The notes under the pieces: generated by a model | What the model was told of the DNA's origin: nothing | The model's input: only the letters and a program-made list of their open reading frames with translations | Database searches by the model: none | DNA from: Symsagittifera roscoffensis | Lineage: Eukaryota > Xenacoelomorpha > Acoela > Convolutidae | DNA length: 64,000 nucleotides | Direction of reading: 5' to 3' | Assembly (NCBI RefSeq): GCF_963678635.1 | Contig: NC_087062.1 | Location: 26,746,833 to 26,810,832, forward strand | Program-made: the position numbers and the translations under genes | In this document: positions 17,940-29,243 of the stretch, one piece after another | Numbering within the stretch: the stretch's first letter is position 1 | Layout of the letters: every line of letters starts with the position of its first letter

Positions 17940-18248
17940 CTAATCTGTGTTTCTTTTTTCATTACTTATTATATTATTTATGGATAATTCTTCGTCAAGA
18001 AATCTGGATTGGCAAATATCTAAAAATTGGAGTACATTGTTAACGCGGTAGGCTATTTCTTTTATAGGTGAAATTGTAGCATTTGTTTCACAATATCTTA
18101 AAAGTCCTAAGGGTAATGTTACTTGATATGGTGTATTGTTATACACGTGTAATGTAATGATGTCGGAAATCTTGTTTTTCGAATATTTTTTGGATGATAT
18201 TGTAATTTTGAAAAATTTGTGAATAGGTTTAAATTCGAAGTCTGACAT
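17940..18248 (-). pseudogene. Pre-RT segment of B1 polyprotein
   Basis: A 102-residue piece with NNTPYQVTLPLGLLRYCETN, clearly the counterpart of the B2 frame at 63723-64000, which lies between protease and RT. It is separated from its neighbours by stop codons in this copy. Confidence 0.8.
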
Positions 18249-18295
18249 AAAAAGTTGTTGTTTATTTTGACTTTTATTATACTGGTGAACTTGTT

Positions 18296-19078
18296 TTATT
18301 GAAAAATTATATATATATTTCCTGATAGTGGTTTCAGGTGTTTCCGTTGTTGATTGTAAATTGAGTAAAATTTTGAGAAGAATGGTGGTTGTTTGTTTAT
18401 TCTTTGGAAGAATGTTAGGGCTGTATTTTTTGTTTTTGTGTACTTATCTTTGATTAGTATTTTACTATTTAAGGTATTTGTTGGTATATATTTAGATATA
18501 AATGGTATGCCAATGATATTGTGCTTAATATCAGTATTATGAAATATTTGTTTAAACGGTTTGTTTAAAAGTTTGTTTTGTTCCATTGTTCTCGTGGGGA
18601 GAAGTGATAATTGGATTTTTCCATAATTTAATAATGTTGATCCTTGTGCTGTTGCTAGTTTACTAGAGGTTTCAAGAGGCGTTAATTTTGGATGTAATGT
18701 TTTGATTTCATTCCATGTGGGAATATTAATTATATTTGATTCTGCTCCTGAATCAATTAAAAAATCAATTTCAAGATCTGGTGGTTGAAATTCTTTGTTC
18801 CTTGGGCTTTCTAAGAGAAATGGAGTTGTCCAAATATTTTCTCTGGGTTGTTCTCTTTGTATATTTTGATAAATTTGTTTTGTGTTTGAGCATTGTGTTT
18901 CATCTTTTTCATCGGGTTTAATTACCGTGTTAATTTCGTTTACTTCTTGTGTAGTTTGTGTAGTATCACTGGGTCCAATATAGTAATTGTGAAGGAGTTC
19001 CAATTGATTTTCATATATATGTGAAGTAAAAGGTTGTTCATATATGATAGGTTCATAGTCGTTTTTGACTGTTATCAT
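18296..19078 (-). pseudogene. Aspartic protease segment of B1
   Basis: A 260-residue frame with the retropepsin active site FLIDSGAESNI (Asp109-Ser-Gly) and a later HNIIGIPFISKY corresponding to the ILG strand. It follows Gag and precedes RT as expected. It is a piece of a broken polyprotein. Confidence 0.8.
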
Positions 19079-19124
19079 ATTTACAGAGATGGTATTATCT
19101 GAATCACTTTCTGTATCTGACTAT

Positions 19125-22100
19125 TCACAATTTATATGACTTAGTTGTAGTTACTTCCTGTGTCATCAATACCTGGGGGGTCTGATGTTGTTTCTTCATT
19201 TGTCTGCACTTGATTAATGTGTCTTTGATGTTTTGGTGTGCTACTTCTGTATCGATGTTTAGAATCATGGTAATGATTATTATTCCTGTGTGGTGACTGG
19301 GAATAATTTCTGTATCGATTATTGTAACTTGAGTTTCGTTTTTGTGAATTATTTTGTGATCTGTTTTGATAATTATTGTTTGATCTGTGATAGTTTGATC
19401 TTTTATATGAATTACTTCTTGATCGATTGTTCGGGTAATTTTGATTTCGATTGTTTGAATAACTTCTATTTCTGTTATTTGAATAGTTTCTATTTCTGTT
19501 GTATGATGAGTTTCGTGATTGATTATTGGAATAGTGTCTATTCCTTGAGTTTGATTGGGAACTGGATCCAGAAACAAATTGTGTTGTATTGGAATTTGAT
19601 CATGAATAGTTATTTTGGTTATTTTGCCTATTCTATCGACTATATCTATTTTGTGAGGAATTTCGTGTATTTCTTCGTTCGGGTGATCTACCTCTATAAC
19701 TTTAGTTATATGATGATTGATTCCTCGTGTAATTTGTGTTATTCGGAAGTGGTTTTCCTGAACTGTTATTACTGTATATATTTTTGTTTGGTAGATTTTG
19801 GTCTTTTTTCATGTATTGATAGAACAATTTATTTGGTTCCTTATTCTTTTGAGGTTTATTCTGATTGTCTTGTTGTTTTTGTCTACGTTCGGAAATACTG
19901 TGTTCGTATCGTCGGCAATAATTACACCATTTTCTGAAAGATGGTTTGCCTTTAAAGTTTGGATTTTTTTCGTAGATATTTAGTAATTCAGTGATTTTTT
20001 CAATCAGGTCTGTGTCTGATTCCTGTATGTTATTTATATGTGTAGTGTTTGTTTCAATTCGATTAATATATTGTAGTTTTAGATTTTTTGTTTCTTCAAG
20101 TTTCATTGTGATTTCTGCTTGTTCTAGTTTATCTACTAATTTTCGAAAATCTAAGTCTGTTTCTCAAATTGAGGAAGGATGAGATGCTCTCTTTTTTATC
20201 GCTATTTTCCTTAATTGAGGTGTTAAGGTCATCATTAAAATTTCTGTCATTTTTGCGTTTTTATAGTCATGTGTATTAAGTGAATATGCTTTTCGAACTA
20301 GTGTTTTGATACGTACTGCTAATTGTTTAAATGTTTAATTTGGTAATCTGCGAATTTCATTATATAAAACTCTTTGGTATAGTTTGTTTCTTTCACAGTC
20401 AAACATTTTTGAAAATTCTTGTGTGAATCTTTTCCAGTCTGATTTTATTTCTATGGGTAATACTGAAAACCATTTTTGAGCTGCGCCATCTAGGGTTGTT
20501 TGTATTAGTGCTGTGCGTCCATGTATCCAATTTTGATGTAGTGGCGTATTAATTGGTTCGGGTCCTATATTTAAAATTAAATTTGCTGTTACTGCATTTA
20601 GATAATCTTCTACAGAATATGCAGGGTCTGTTCCTGTGAATACCATCAGTGGTTTATTGGATGTTATTGATGATCCACCCATGAGGTATGGATTCATTGT
20701 CATCTGTAGTGATTCTGCGGCATTTGGCATTTGTGAAAAATTGGAAACTTGATTTTTTGTTATTTCGTGTTGCTGAAGGTAATATGGAAGCGGTATATCA
20801 TTTTGCATTTGAGTTGGTTGATAAGAATGCATTAACTTTGGGTTTTGTGGCTGTATTGGTTGAATAGACTGTGTATTAAATGGGTTTGGTATATGCATTT
20901 GTTGTGGGTTTTGTGTATCTGTTGAGTTTTGTGGGTAAATTTTCATATTTTGAGATGGTTGAGATTGTCGCGGTCTCTGTGTGCGATATTTTTTACTATA
21001 TGGTGCAAAAATATTTGGTTGGTGATAATCATTTTCATCAGATGATAAATAGTTTGTATTATATGGTGTATGTTGTTTATTTTTACTTTGTTGAAAGAAT
21101 GGGTAATTTTCACTATAATCCCGTGGAAATTGTGGATTATCTGGATAATTTACTGAATTGGTCGATGTTTTCGGGAGATTCCAATAATGGGAACATACGT
21201 GATTTAACTTTTGTTTGTTTTTTCGGGGAGGTTGGTTTGTTCTTGGTTTGTGAGCATAATTATGATTGTGTTCTGCAAAGGTATTTCTTGTGAATGGTTT
21301 TCGTGTTTTTGACGGTATTGTCATTGGTCGATACGTTTGATAGTCCATTTGTGAATATTTTGGAGCAACCGAAGGTTTAACGGTTGATTGTCAGGTTACT
21401 TGTGTTAGTGATGTATTTGTATTTCTTGGTGTTGTCAGATTGGGGTGTATTGGTGAAATACTTTGTTGTGTAGTTGTTGTTGTTGTTTGGACGATTTCTT
21501 CATTTATGAAATGTGATGGTGATTGAATATCTTGTTATGTAAGATTTCTGGTTCCATTAAGGTTTTCATTATGTATGACGGTCGAATTTAAACTGTTATT
21601 TCGTGTATCAGTTAAAAATGTATCATAATTCAATGGTGTTGCATCAATGGTTAATTGTATTACTTTTACATAATCTCTGTGATAAGATATTGTACTTATT
21701 GCTTGACTTGAGATAGCTTGTGGGATATTTAGAAATGCATGATGAGACCATTCAGGGTCCCAAACGTAGTCTGATTGTTCTGAAAGAACAGTGTCGTCAT
21801 TTGTATTTTGAGGTCTAAAATTTTTTTTTTCTTGCTTGTGAAATTAAATCTAAATTGTGGGTGAAATAATCTATTATAAACCATGCTAAAATCTTTTGTA
21901 AATCATGTTTAGTGTATTGTGAAACATCTTCTTTAGTGAAAATTTCGCGAATTATATGTAGATTTGTTGATAATACTGTGATTTCATTTCGTAATTTTGT
22001 ATGTCTGGATGTTTCAGTTGGCGATATACTTTGAACTTCTATTTTTTTCTAGATATCTAACTATATATTATTGCAAAAACTTCGTTGATGAATATGGAGT

Positions 22101-22467
22101 TTGCTCTTTGTGAATTATGATATTGTATGCTTTTGATATATTCTATTAATACTTTTGAAAATTCTAATTTTAATATCGTCTGTTTGAATTACATATTTAC
22201 GATGGGCTGTATTTGGTGTGCTGAATTCTATAGTGTAGATTTCTTATTGTTGTGTTAGATTACATATGTCTTTCAAATAATGTTCAATAATATGTCTTTT
22301 GATTTTTACATCTGGGAATTCTTGTTTGCATGGGCTGATTCCTGGTTCAAACAAATTTACGAGTAAATTCTTGCAAAAATCGTGTTGTCTCTATCATCGA
22401 GAGAATCTATAAGAAAGGGAAAATCTGCTTCGTCATCTGGACTATCGTCACTTTGAGTGTGGCTCAT
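19125..22467 (-). pseudogene. gag of B1, frameshifted
   Basis: Starts with an acidic MSHTQSDDSPDDEADFPF at 22467 and is soon broken. The capsid-like part is at 20340-20680 (DYLNAVTANLIL, GAAQKWFSVLP, then a region ending NEIRRLPN). The single zinc knuckle at about 19905-19945 reads WCNYCRRYEHSISERRQ: the pattern is C-C-H but the fourth ligand is Arg instead of Cys. An Asn/Arg/Ser-rich tail (19125-19700) follows. At least six stops are visible. Confidence 0.8.
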
Positions 22468-22897
22468 TTTTTCGTTTGATGACTGTTAATGTATAACTAT
22501 CGATGTGTCTAATTGGTTGATTCCAATTATACAAGTGTACTGGTTTGTGTTTGTATTGCTTTTTTATTCTTCTGTTTCCTCTTTTTGATGAATTTGAAGT
22601 TGTTTCTGAGTCGGAAAAATATAATTGATCATGGATGGAAAAACTTTTATCTATTGATTTTTTTAATTTGTATAGTTCGTCTAAACTATTGACTTCTGAT
22701 TCAGAAAATGCGTTTCTATTCTTTGAAAATCTTTTTCGTGTGATTTGTCTTTGTTTGTTTATAATTTTCCTTTTTATTTTTTGTCGTTTTGTTCTAATGT
22801 ATTCAACTGTTTGTGTATGCGGTGTGATTACAAGATCGTATTTTTTGTTATCTATTTCATCTGGGAATTGTTTGTAAAACGATTGTTTGTTTATTTC
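22448..22897 (-). CDS. Candidate basic pre-gag ORF, no ATG (B1)
   Basis: An open frame of 149 codons running from just after a TAG at 22900-22898 to a TGA at 22450-22448. It is strongly basic in the middle (RTKRQKIKRKIINKQRQITR) and Ser-rich later. No in-frame ATG starts it. The TAG is preceded by AAAAATTT, so it may be a splice acceptor (TTTAG|GAA) rather than a stop. It overlaps the gag ATG by 20 bases in another frame. It stays open although the rest of B1 is full of stops. Its function is unknown; a nucleic-acid-binding accessory protein is a guess. Confidence 0.4.
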   Translation of the reverse strand, partial: EINKQSFYKQFPDEIDNKKYDLVITPHTQTVEYIRTKRQKIKRKIINKQRQITRKRFSKNRNAFSESEVNSLDELYKLKKSIDKSFSIHDQLYFSDSETTSNSSKRGNRRIKKQYKHKPVHLYNWNQPIRHIDSYTLTVIKRKNEPHSK

Positions 22898-22900
22898 CTA

Positions 22901-23803
22901 AATTTTTGAATGACATAAGGTTTAGGATGAGGGATGCAAGAAGTTGTTAGTTATTTCTATTTCCTTAGACTGTTAGTCCTTACGATTTTTTGGTTAGCTT
23001 AACCTGGGTCTTTTTGTTCAGGGTTGGAGAGAAAAGTATATCAATTCCGAAGAATGAATTTTTAATTCCTCGTGGCTAGTCTAAGCTAAGGTGTTAACTT
23101 GCTTAATCTTACTTAGGGGTAGTGATTGTGTTCAAGGGTTGGAGAATAGTAAATCGATCCACAAGGTTCAGGTATAATTAGAACGCAAGTAGTTCGTTAG
23201 ATACTATTTTAAACTTACTAAGTCTAACATCTATCCTGGGTCTGGTAAGAGGAGGGTTCAAGTGAAGGATGAATAACCGAAGTTCTTCACTGTTTATCTT
23301 AGTTTGAATGGTTAGTTTTATTGAAAAATTTCTATTAGTCCTGGGTCTTTTGGAAAGGTTGGATAGTGAATCGTCGTTTGAGGTCGTTAGACACTTGCTA
23401 AGTGGGTGGGGGAGAACAAAATTGTTCTTTTTGATCCAAGGATAGGCCTTGATGATCAGGTTTTAAATTTAGTGAGATAGAAAATTTATTAAGATCCAAG
23501 GATAAGCCTTGATGATCTGATTTTTAAAATTAAGTGAATTTAAGTTTAAAATGGTTTAAATTTATTTAATAAAAAGATTTAGTTTTTCAATGATATTAGT
23601 GAGCTTATGATTGCTGTTATGTTTAGGTGATAAAGCTGGAACAACAGGATGATTTATAATTACTAACAATTTATTGTCATGCTACTAATTTTTATTTTTA
23701 TTTTCAAAAATATTTTTCAAAAATGTTTTATATAATACTGCAGAAATTAAGAAAACGATCTGAGATCTTTTTATCAATCGTTATTGTACATTAATAATTT
23801 TGT
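22901..23803. other. B1 leader with short imperfect repeats
   Basis: No ORF of note. A 60-bp period duplication is seen (GATCCAAGGATAGGCCTTGA at 23433 and again at 23493). Four or five degenerate copies of a CTGGGTCT...GGTTGGA motif lie between 22980 and 23380. It is presumably leader or intron of element B. Confidence 0.5.
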
Positions 23804-24076
23804 TTAGCGCCTGAAATGATCATGAAGATTTACTTCAAAATTATATGTTTGCAAATGAAAATCTAAATTCATTGCTAGTAAGATTCTAAATATAAAAGTT
23901 TGTGTTGGTTTTTGCCGTACAACCATAAACCTAAATGGTAAGTTTCTACTTAGTCGTATATCGTCTCTTGTCCGAGGTATTCTTCCAATACCGGATAGTT
24001 CTAGTATCGTGCGGAACATCGGCTCTGATCTATTGAGTCGTAGGGACATTTCAATTAAATTATAATCGTGTAACAT
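23804..24076 (-). CDS. Candidate 90-codon leader ORF of B1
   Basis: ATG at 24076, 75 bases inside the primer-binding site; product MLHDYNLIEMSLRLNRSEP... ending HDHFRR. No domain recognised. It is the first ATG ORF of the genomic RNA and could be a leader exon, or chance. B2's equivalent is outside the window. Confidence 0.3.
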   Translation of the reverse strand: MLHDYNLIEMSLRLNRSEPMFRTILELSGIGRIPRTRDDIRLSRNLPFRFMVVRQKPTQTFIFRILLAMNLDFHLQTYNFEVNLHDHFRR

Positions 24077-24150
24077 TTTGAAAATGTTTTGTCTAAATTC
24101 TATTCTATATTTGGTTAGTTCTAAGCTATTAAGGTCTTATTCGAGACTTA

Positions 24151-24161
24151 TGGTCGCACCA
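24151..24161 (-). promoter_or_regulatory. Primer-binding site of B1
   Basis: Two bases inside the LTR edge, the minus strand reads TGGTGCGACCA, which is complementary to a tRNA 3' end ending in TGGTCGCACCA. Position and TGG start are those expected for a retroelement primer site. Which tRNA is used cannot be stated. Confidence 0.65.
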
Positions 24162-24163
24162 GA

Positions 24164-24573
24164 TGAGTTATAACCGATGTGGTTAACTCATAGAGTAATT
24201 TCGGATAGGGTACACCGTCTGCTCGTCACGCTATCTTATTTTCGGCCGGATAGATGCGTGCAACTTCTTAGTCTAATACCGGTCCTAATCTTACTCTTAT
24301 ACTTACTAGTCTCAGGGTGTTTAACTAGTCTCTGGTAGGCTCAATAGATCTAGAGTATACTGGTTTATTGCGGCAGCTGAAGTTCTCTTGGAGAGGCAAC
24401 TAATTTCTAAGTTAAATTCAAATCTCTCTGGTGCTTAAATTACAAGTAATTTCAGCACTTACAAATAAGTGGGTTGTTAGTTAGATGGATTATGATTGGT
24501 TAATATTAAATATTTTACAGTGGTAAAATATCCAATTTATCCAATTATAAAATGTAGTTTAGATCAGGTTCCA
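24164..24573 (-). repeat. 5' LTR of B1 (about 410 bp)
   Basis: Matches 51544-51955 over its full length with roughly 5-6% differences by eye. On the minus strand it starts TGGAACCTGATC and ends TAACTCA, giving the usual TG...CA. AATAAA is at 24369-24364 and a 12-bp-stem hairpin at 24431-24458. The adjacent primer site identifies it as the 5' LTR. Confidence 0.85.
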
Positions 24574-25520
24574 ACAAGTTATAAAAAATTTGTGGAATTC
24601 TCAAAAATCGCCGTTCGCTATGTTTTGCGGAAAAAGTAAGCCTCAACTTACGGCAAGAAAAGTCATTTTGCAAACGACGGCTGCATTTCGAAACGAAACT
24701 TTGACACTATGAGCCTTAGAAAAAGAAGAGTGTAACTCTATTGCTCTAATTCCATCCAAATTAAATGTAATCTATTTTCGTTGTTTTGATGGTATTAGAA
24801 TTGGTTAATTCGACAAACAGGTCCAATCTGCACCTATCTTAACCCAACCAGAAACGAAAACACTCAAAGCTTTCAAGATTAGGATTTCAACCAGTGGGAG
24901 AATCAAATTCTTTCAAATTAAGTTCATGGCAAAAAAAAAAACAAATCAATTAGCAAAGAACGCTAGACAACAGCAGCCCGGCTTTGCTTATGAATAAGCG
25001 TACTGTCGGTAAATTACTTAAGCCCGGAAAGAACGCCAAACTGATTCCCATCTCCAAATCATCAAAAAGCAACAATAATGTGATTTCTAGTCAATTTTTC
25101 TACACGGCACTTTTCTAGTTGATAGCCCCTAGGCTCGTCTTCAATCACTTTAAGTAACCAAAAACTTTAGAAACGTCTACAACTTGGGACGAATATCTTA
25201 GAATAATTAGAATTGTATGACTCCCAGTATTCAAGAGTCATCCACAGGCGCAAATATAGCCAACTTTCTTCCTTCGCACAAAGTGCACTGGTCTTCAAGT
25301 ACTCTTTTATCCTACCTAAAAAGCATTGCCTACCTAATCATATCAAAAAAAAATAGAGAAGAGGTGGCCTAACGGATGAAACAGGGCCATTTTGTTGAGT
25401 TAGAAAATGCACTAGCAGTAAACTTGTAGCTCCAGTAGTTTGTAGATCCAAAAAGATAAGTTTTTGGCAGTAGCGACAGACTCCATTCCATGCAGGCCAC
25501 TTTTCAAAAAACTGGTCGAG
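24574..25520. other. Intergenic, nothing recognised
   Basis: AT-rich sequence flanking the B1 LTR. No ORF, tRNA or known repeat is evident on either strand. Confidence 0.5.
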
Positions 25521-26003
25521 TATCCCGGGTTGAAGTCCCACCGTTAATTATAGTTTTTTCTGTAGTAACCCAGTGATCGCTATTTTCCACCGCTGATTCA
25601 TGTATAATTCAGTGTTTCTTGCATAGATAAAACTGCAATTTTTTGGAGCTATTTCACTAATGATTCCGTAGAAAATCATCGCTAAAACTTGAGAAATTCT
25701 AACTCATTCTAGTAGCTTCAAATAAGCTTTAGCTTTAGTTTATTCAGGATTGATAGCGGAGAAGTAGCAGACAGGTCTTAAAATCAGTAGGTTAGGGGAT
25801 CGAACCCCTGCTAGAGAATTATTTTTTCTCATTTTGATAGACTTTTTATTGCTATTTCATCGCTGAAAAAAGCCAAATTAGCGATATTTATCGATAAAAA
25901 TTGCTATTTTGGCAATGAACATCAATAATTCTTCGATGGCGATCGCTGTTTTTTTTGACTTTTTTATCGCTAATTCTCATTGCGAGCTCAACCCGGGATG
26001 ATA
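25521..26003. repeat. Candidate TIR element with CCCGGGTTGA ends
   Basis: TATCCCGGGTTGA at 25521 and its inverse TCAACCCGGGATGATA at 25988-26003 enclose 483 bp. Inside, AGCGAT-type words recur many times. The arms are short and no second copy is present in the window, so this remains tentative. Confidence 0.35.
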
Positions 26004-26394
26004 TACGTATTTTTAATTTATATACGTTTTTAGTCATTTACAGCTCATTGACTTTGCAGTAGTCATTGTAATTTCAGCAACGCTGGTTGCAGATTTACTG
26101 AAAACTCCAATTTGAAACTGGATTTTCGGTATAACCAGAAAGCTTCAACAGGTAATGAACAACATTTTGAACATAAAAGCGGCGTAATCTGTTTCCAGAT
26201 GACCTTTTAGTTGCATTTAAATTTTTTCTGCGGTTTACTTTAAGTTTGTCAAAAAGTAATTTTTCAGTGGAGAAAATTTTAAGGCTTGGCTTTGATATTT
26301 AAAAAAAGTTAAAATTTGTTTTCGGCAAAGTTTTTTTTAGCTCAAGTGGTGCTAAATATATGGGTACTTCGAAGACTCAACACGAATTAACAAA

Positions 26395-26615
26395 AAATTT
26401 TAGCTATTTTGTGTTAATGCAAGTTTGCAAAACTACTTACTCGGTAATCGTTTTGAGATCTTAACTGACCACAAAGCAGTCGTATCAGCTTTGAAGATGA
26501 AAAAAACTGATCCATCGAGACTCACTAGATGGGCAGACAGACACCTACCTTTGGATTTTGGTGTAAACATTCTGCAAACTGTAAACTTGGTTCCATCGTT
26601 CATTGTTCCGACCAA
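26395..26615 (+). pseudogene. Retroelement RNase H fragment
   Basis: The plus-strand frame reads LGNRFEILTDHKAVVSAL, then SRLTRWADRHLPLDFGV, the conserved RNase H core of Ty3/gypsy-type polyproteins (TDHKAL, LTRWA). Only about 60 residues remain; the rest of the element is missing and a TIR element begins at once on its 3' side. Confidence 0.7.
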
Positions 26616-27216
26616 TTAAAAATTGGGGAGGAACTTTGTATTCGGGTGTGTTTTATTTTTTTTTGTTTTGTATTCCACGCAAAATCAGGTACCACAAATA
26701 GTTATCGGAATGGGTCGATTGAGTAATATATCGTACTAAACCCTTCAATTGTGGCTCAAACGACGTTTATATATTTCAAAAAAAAATTCACAGTATCGAG
26801 AAAAATTGGTTTAAAATTTTTGATTTTTCGCCGTAATTCGATCGAAGAAAGCAAGCGAGCAGGCTTACAACAGCTTAATTAGAAAGAACTTAATCCCTAA
26901 AAACAAAGCTTTAAGCAAGTAAAAGTTTAAGCCCTAAAAATTAACTTTAAGCAAGTAAAATTAAATATTGGAGTTTTGTAGCTCCTTTCTGGGAACCCAA
27001 AATTTCACAATAATTGGAAAACTTTCCGAAAAAAATTTTGAATTTTTTTTTCTAATCAATTTTCTAAAAATTGTTTGTGTCTGATTTGCTTGTATTTTTA
27101 TGACTGTCAAACGTGTCTTAAATATAGTTTTACATCAGACTTTTTATCACCACAAGCAAAAAGTTAAGATTTAAAAAAGATTTATCTTGTAGTTTTTTAA
27201 GGACTATGGTCGGAAC
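26605..27216. repeat. TIR element, GTTCCGACCA family, copy 1
   Basis: Begins GTTCCGACCAATT and ends ATGGTCGGAAC, giving 10-11-bp inverted termini. The first 100 bases (GGGGAGGAACTTTGTATTCGG and onward) and the end are shared with the copy at 28740-29243. It has no coding capacity, so it is a non-autonomous DNA element. Confidence 0.65.
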
Positions 27217-27670
27217 GTTCTGTGCTATAAGCACAGAAACCCGCTATCCATGTTTATATAGAATTTTATCAACTAAAGCACCATAACCGTCTATGTATTA
27301 TGAATATTTCGCAGGTTTCAGCAAAAAATGGATCTTACTTTCTCTGCAGGGCGTCGAAATATAAATCGCTCTTTTTTATCATCCGGATAAATTTATGCAA
27401 ATTCGGTCTCAATCTTATTCTACTCGCAATTATCCGTCACTTCTAATAGAGGGAACCTATCCATCATCTTATAATCTCATACGTGTCATTAACAACATAT
27501 TTGCATATAATTCATCTTTGTATATCATTGCACTCTTAAGTTTTCAGAAGAAAAAGCAAGACAAAAAAAATTGCAGGCTCTCACAATGACGAAAGCTTCG
27601 AACATCTCCTCAGCGAGGTTTATGCCTCCATTCTGACTTCTTGCTCGGTGACCATAAATACTGGCATCTT
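27217..27670. other. Intergenic, nothing recognised
   Basis: AT-rich, with short ORFs only by chance; no repeat or RNA gene identified. Confidence 0.5.
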
Positions 27671-27783
27671 CGGCCAGACGCCTAAACCATAGGCCAGACG
27701 CCTAAACCATCGGCAAGACGTCTTAGGCGTCTGGTCTAAACCATCGGCCAGACGCCTAAACCTTCGGCCAGACGCCTAAACCA
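27671..27783. repeat. 20-bp minisatellite with an inverted unit
   Basis: Five copies of CGGCCAGACGCCTAAACCAT, with one unit inverted (GACGTCTTAGGCGTCTGGTC at about 27717-27736), so the array can fold into a GC-rich hairpin in an otherwise AT-rich region. Confidence 0.85.
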
Positions 27784-28739
27784 CCAAAGTACTTTTTAAA
27801 CAGAAATTCGTGACTGCCATAGCCACCCTAATTTTATGAAGATTTAGAAGGTATCAATCAGTTTTAAAGTTTTCAACGAGCCACAACCTAAAATAAAAAA
27901 ACCGTTAATTTTTTTTTTGGTTAGGCTGAATTTTTTTAACCCAGAAGTTGATGCCGAGTTGATTTAGAAAAACCCAAGATTGAAATTGATGCAACGAACA
28001 TTCGACAGCCACAAATATGAAAAGTTTTTCAGAATTGACCCTTTTATTGGTACATTTGGAATTCTCCTGGTGACAGAGATTGCTCTATAGAGATAGACCA
28101 CATTATTGCGGTTCTACAATGTTTTCAGAGTGCTGTCACTTCAAGACGCCGTAGATCAGAACCTGGCGAAGAAGCCATAATGGACGCAACACAAGAAATC
28201 TGGTGACCCAGGATTCATAGGGTTATTGTGACCAACTGCAAAAATTGTACCCAATGTACCAATTTCGGTAAAAACCTAAAAATTTCTAGCTCTTTAAAAT
28301 CGGCATAACTGCGGGCTTTAGGCTCTTAACTCAGCAGACGAAGAGCTACAGTTGGATTACGACGGTATTTTATCGGAAGTGAAAGAAGTTCAGTGCAAAG
28401 ATTGGTTGCAACCGACCGCTTTTCGAAGTATCCGTCAGTTTTGTTGAGACGATCCAAAGGCGCGAAAAAAAGAAAAAAATGTTCTATTTACTGTTACTCA
28501 CCTCTAACATTCCAAATCCTAAATCTATCAGAACTGTTCGATGCTTTGTCCGATGGGGAATCATAGAGAAAGCTGGTTGTTTAAAAAACTATTCATTTTT
28601 TGGAAAGGTAAATCGAATTCTATGCATTTAAAAGCAAAAGATTGATATGTTCAAGTTGCTTGTAACTTAATTAATGAAGATGGATGCCTCAAACAACTAC
28701 CAGTTTTTTCCCATTTATAAAAAGTTCACTTCCATTTTT
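27784..28739. other. Intergenic, nothing recognised
   Basis: No supported gene. The stretch 28310-28450 has somewhat higher GC and a short coding-like look, but no domain was identified. Confidence 0.45.
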
Positions 28740-29243
28740 GTTCCGACCATTGAAAATGGGGAGGAACTTTGTATTCGGTTGTGTTTTAATTTTTTTTGTT
28801 TTCCACGCAAAGTCCGCTGCCACAAATAATCATCGGACAGGGTTGAATGATACATCAAATTAAAGCTTTTTCAGTCGTGATTCGAACATTAAAAAAGTTC
28901 AAAAAAATTCACGAGAATTTTTTTTTTTTGAATTTTCGGGAAAAACTGGTTTGAAATTTTGATTTTGGTCTAATTTCGAGCTAATTAGTAAGGTAGTTAG
29001 TAATCGCTATAGCTTATTTCAGCTTATAAAAAGTTAGTTTGACTCAAGTAAAGGTACTTGTTGTATTTTTTTTGCAAATTTTTGGGAATCAAAAACCTGA
29101 AATATTAAATTTTCAATTTTTTTTTCAATTGAACTATTTTACGATGAATCTCAATTATGCCTAAGTTCTAACTTTTTAATCAGATTTTTTTATCACAACA
29201 GTATACTTGAAAAAACATTTTTTTAAAAGGCTGTGATCGGAAC
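28740..29243. repeat. TIR element, GTTCCGACCA family, copy 2
   Basis: Starts GTTCCGACCATTG and ends TGATCGGAAC (one mismatch to the inverted terminus). It shares the GGGGAGGAACTTTGTATTCGG block and the end region with 26605-27216 but is about 108 bp shorter, with internal divergence. Confidence 0.6.

Larger units (their letters stand above)
15064..24573 (-). mobile_element. Element B1: decayed Ty3/gypsy-like copy, 5' part
   Basis: The minus-strand order is 5' LTR, primer site, leader, pre-gag ORF, gag, protease, RT, RNase H and half of integrase. It aligns along its pol with the intact B2 pol at 60075-64000, with many base changes, stops and frameshifts. Homology ends abruptly at about 15063 in the middle of integrase, where element A begins. 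The missing 3' half (env and accessory ORFs) would be on the far side of element A, outside the window. Confidence 0.9.

Noticed and set aside
25775..25830. tRNA-like T arm (GGGGTTCGATCCCC on the minus strand)
   Set aside because: It matches a B box, but no A box, acceptor stem or cloverleaf can be drawn; it may be a relic of a tRNA-derived SINE at most.
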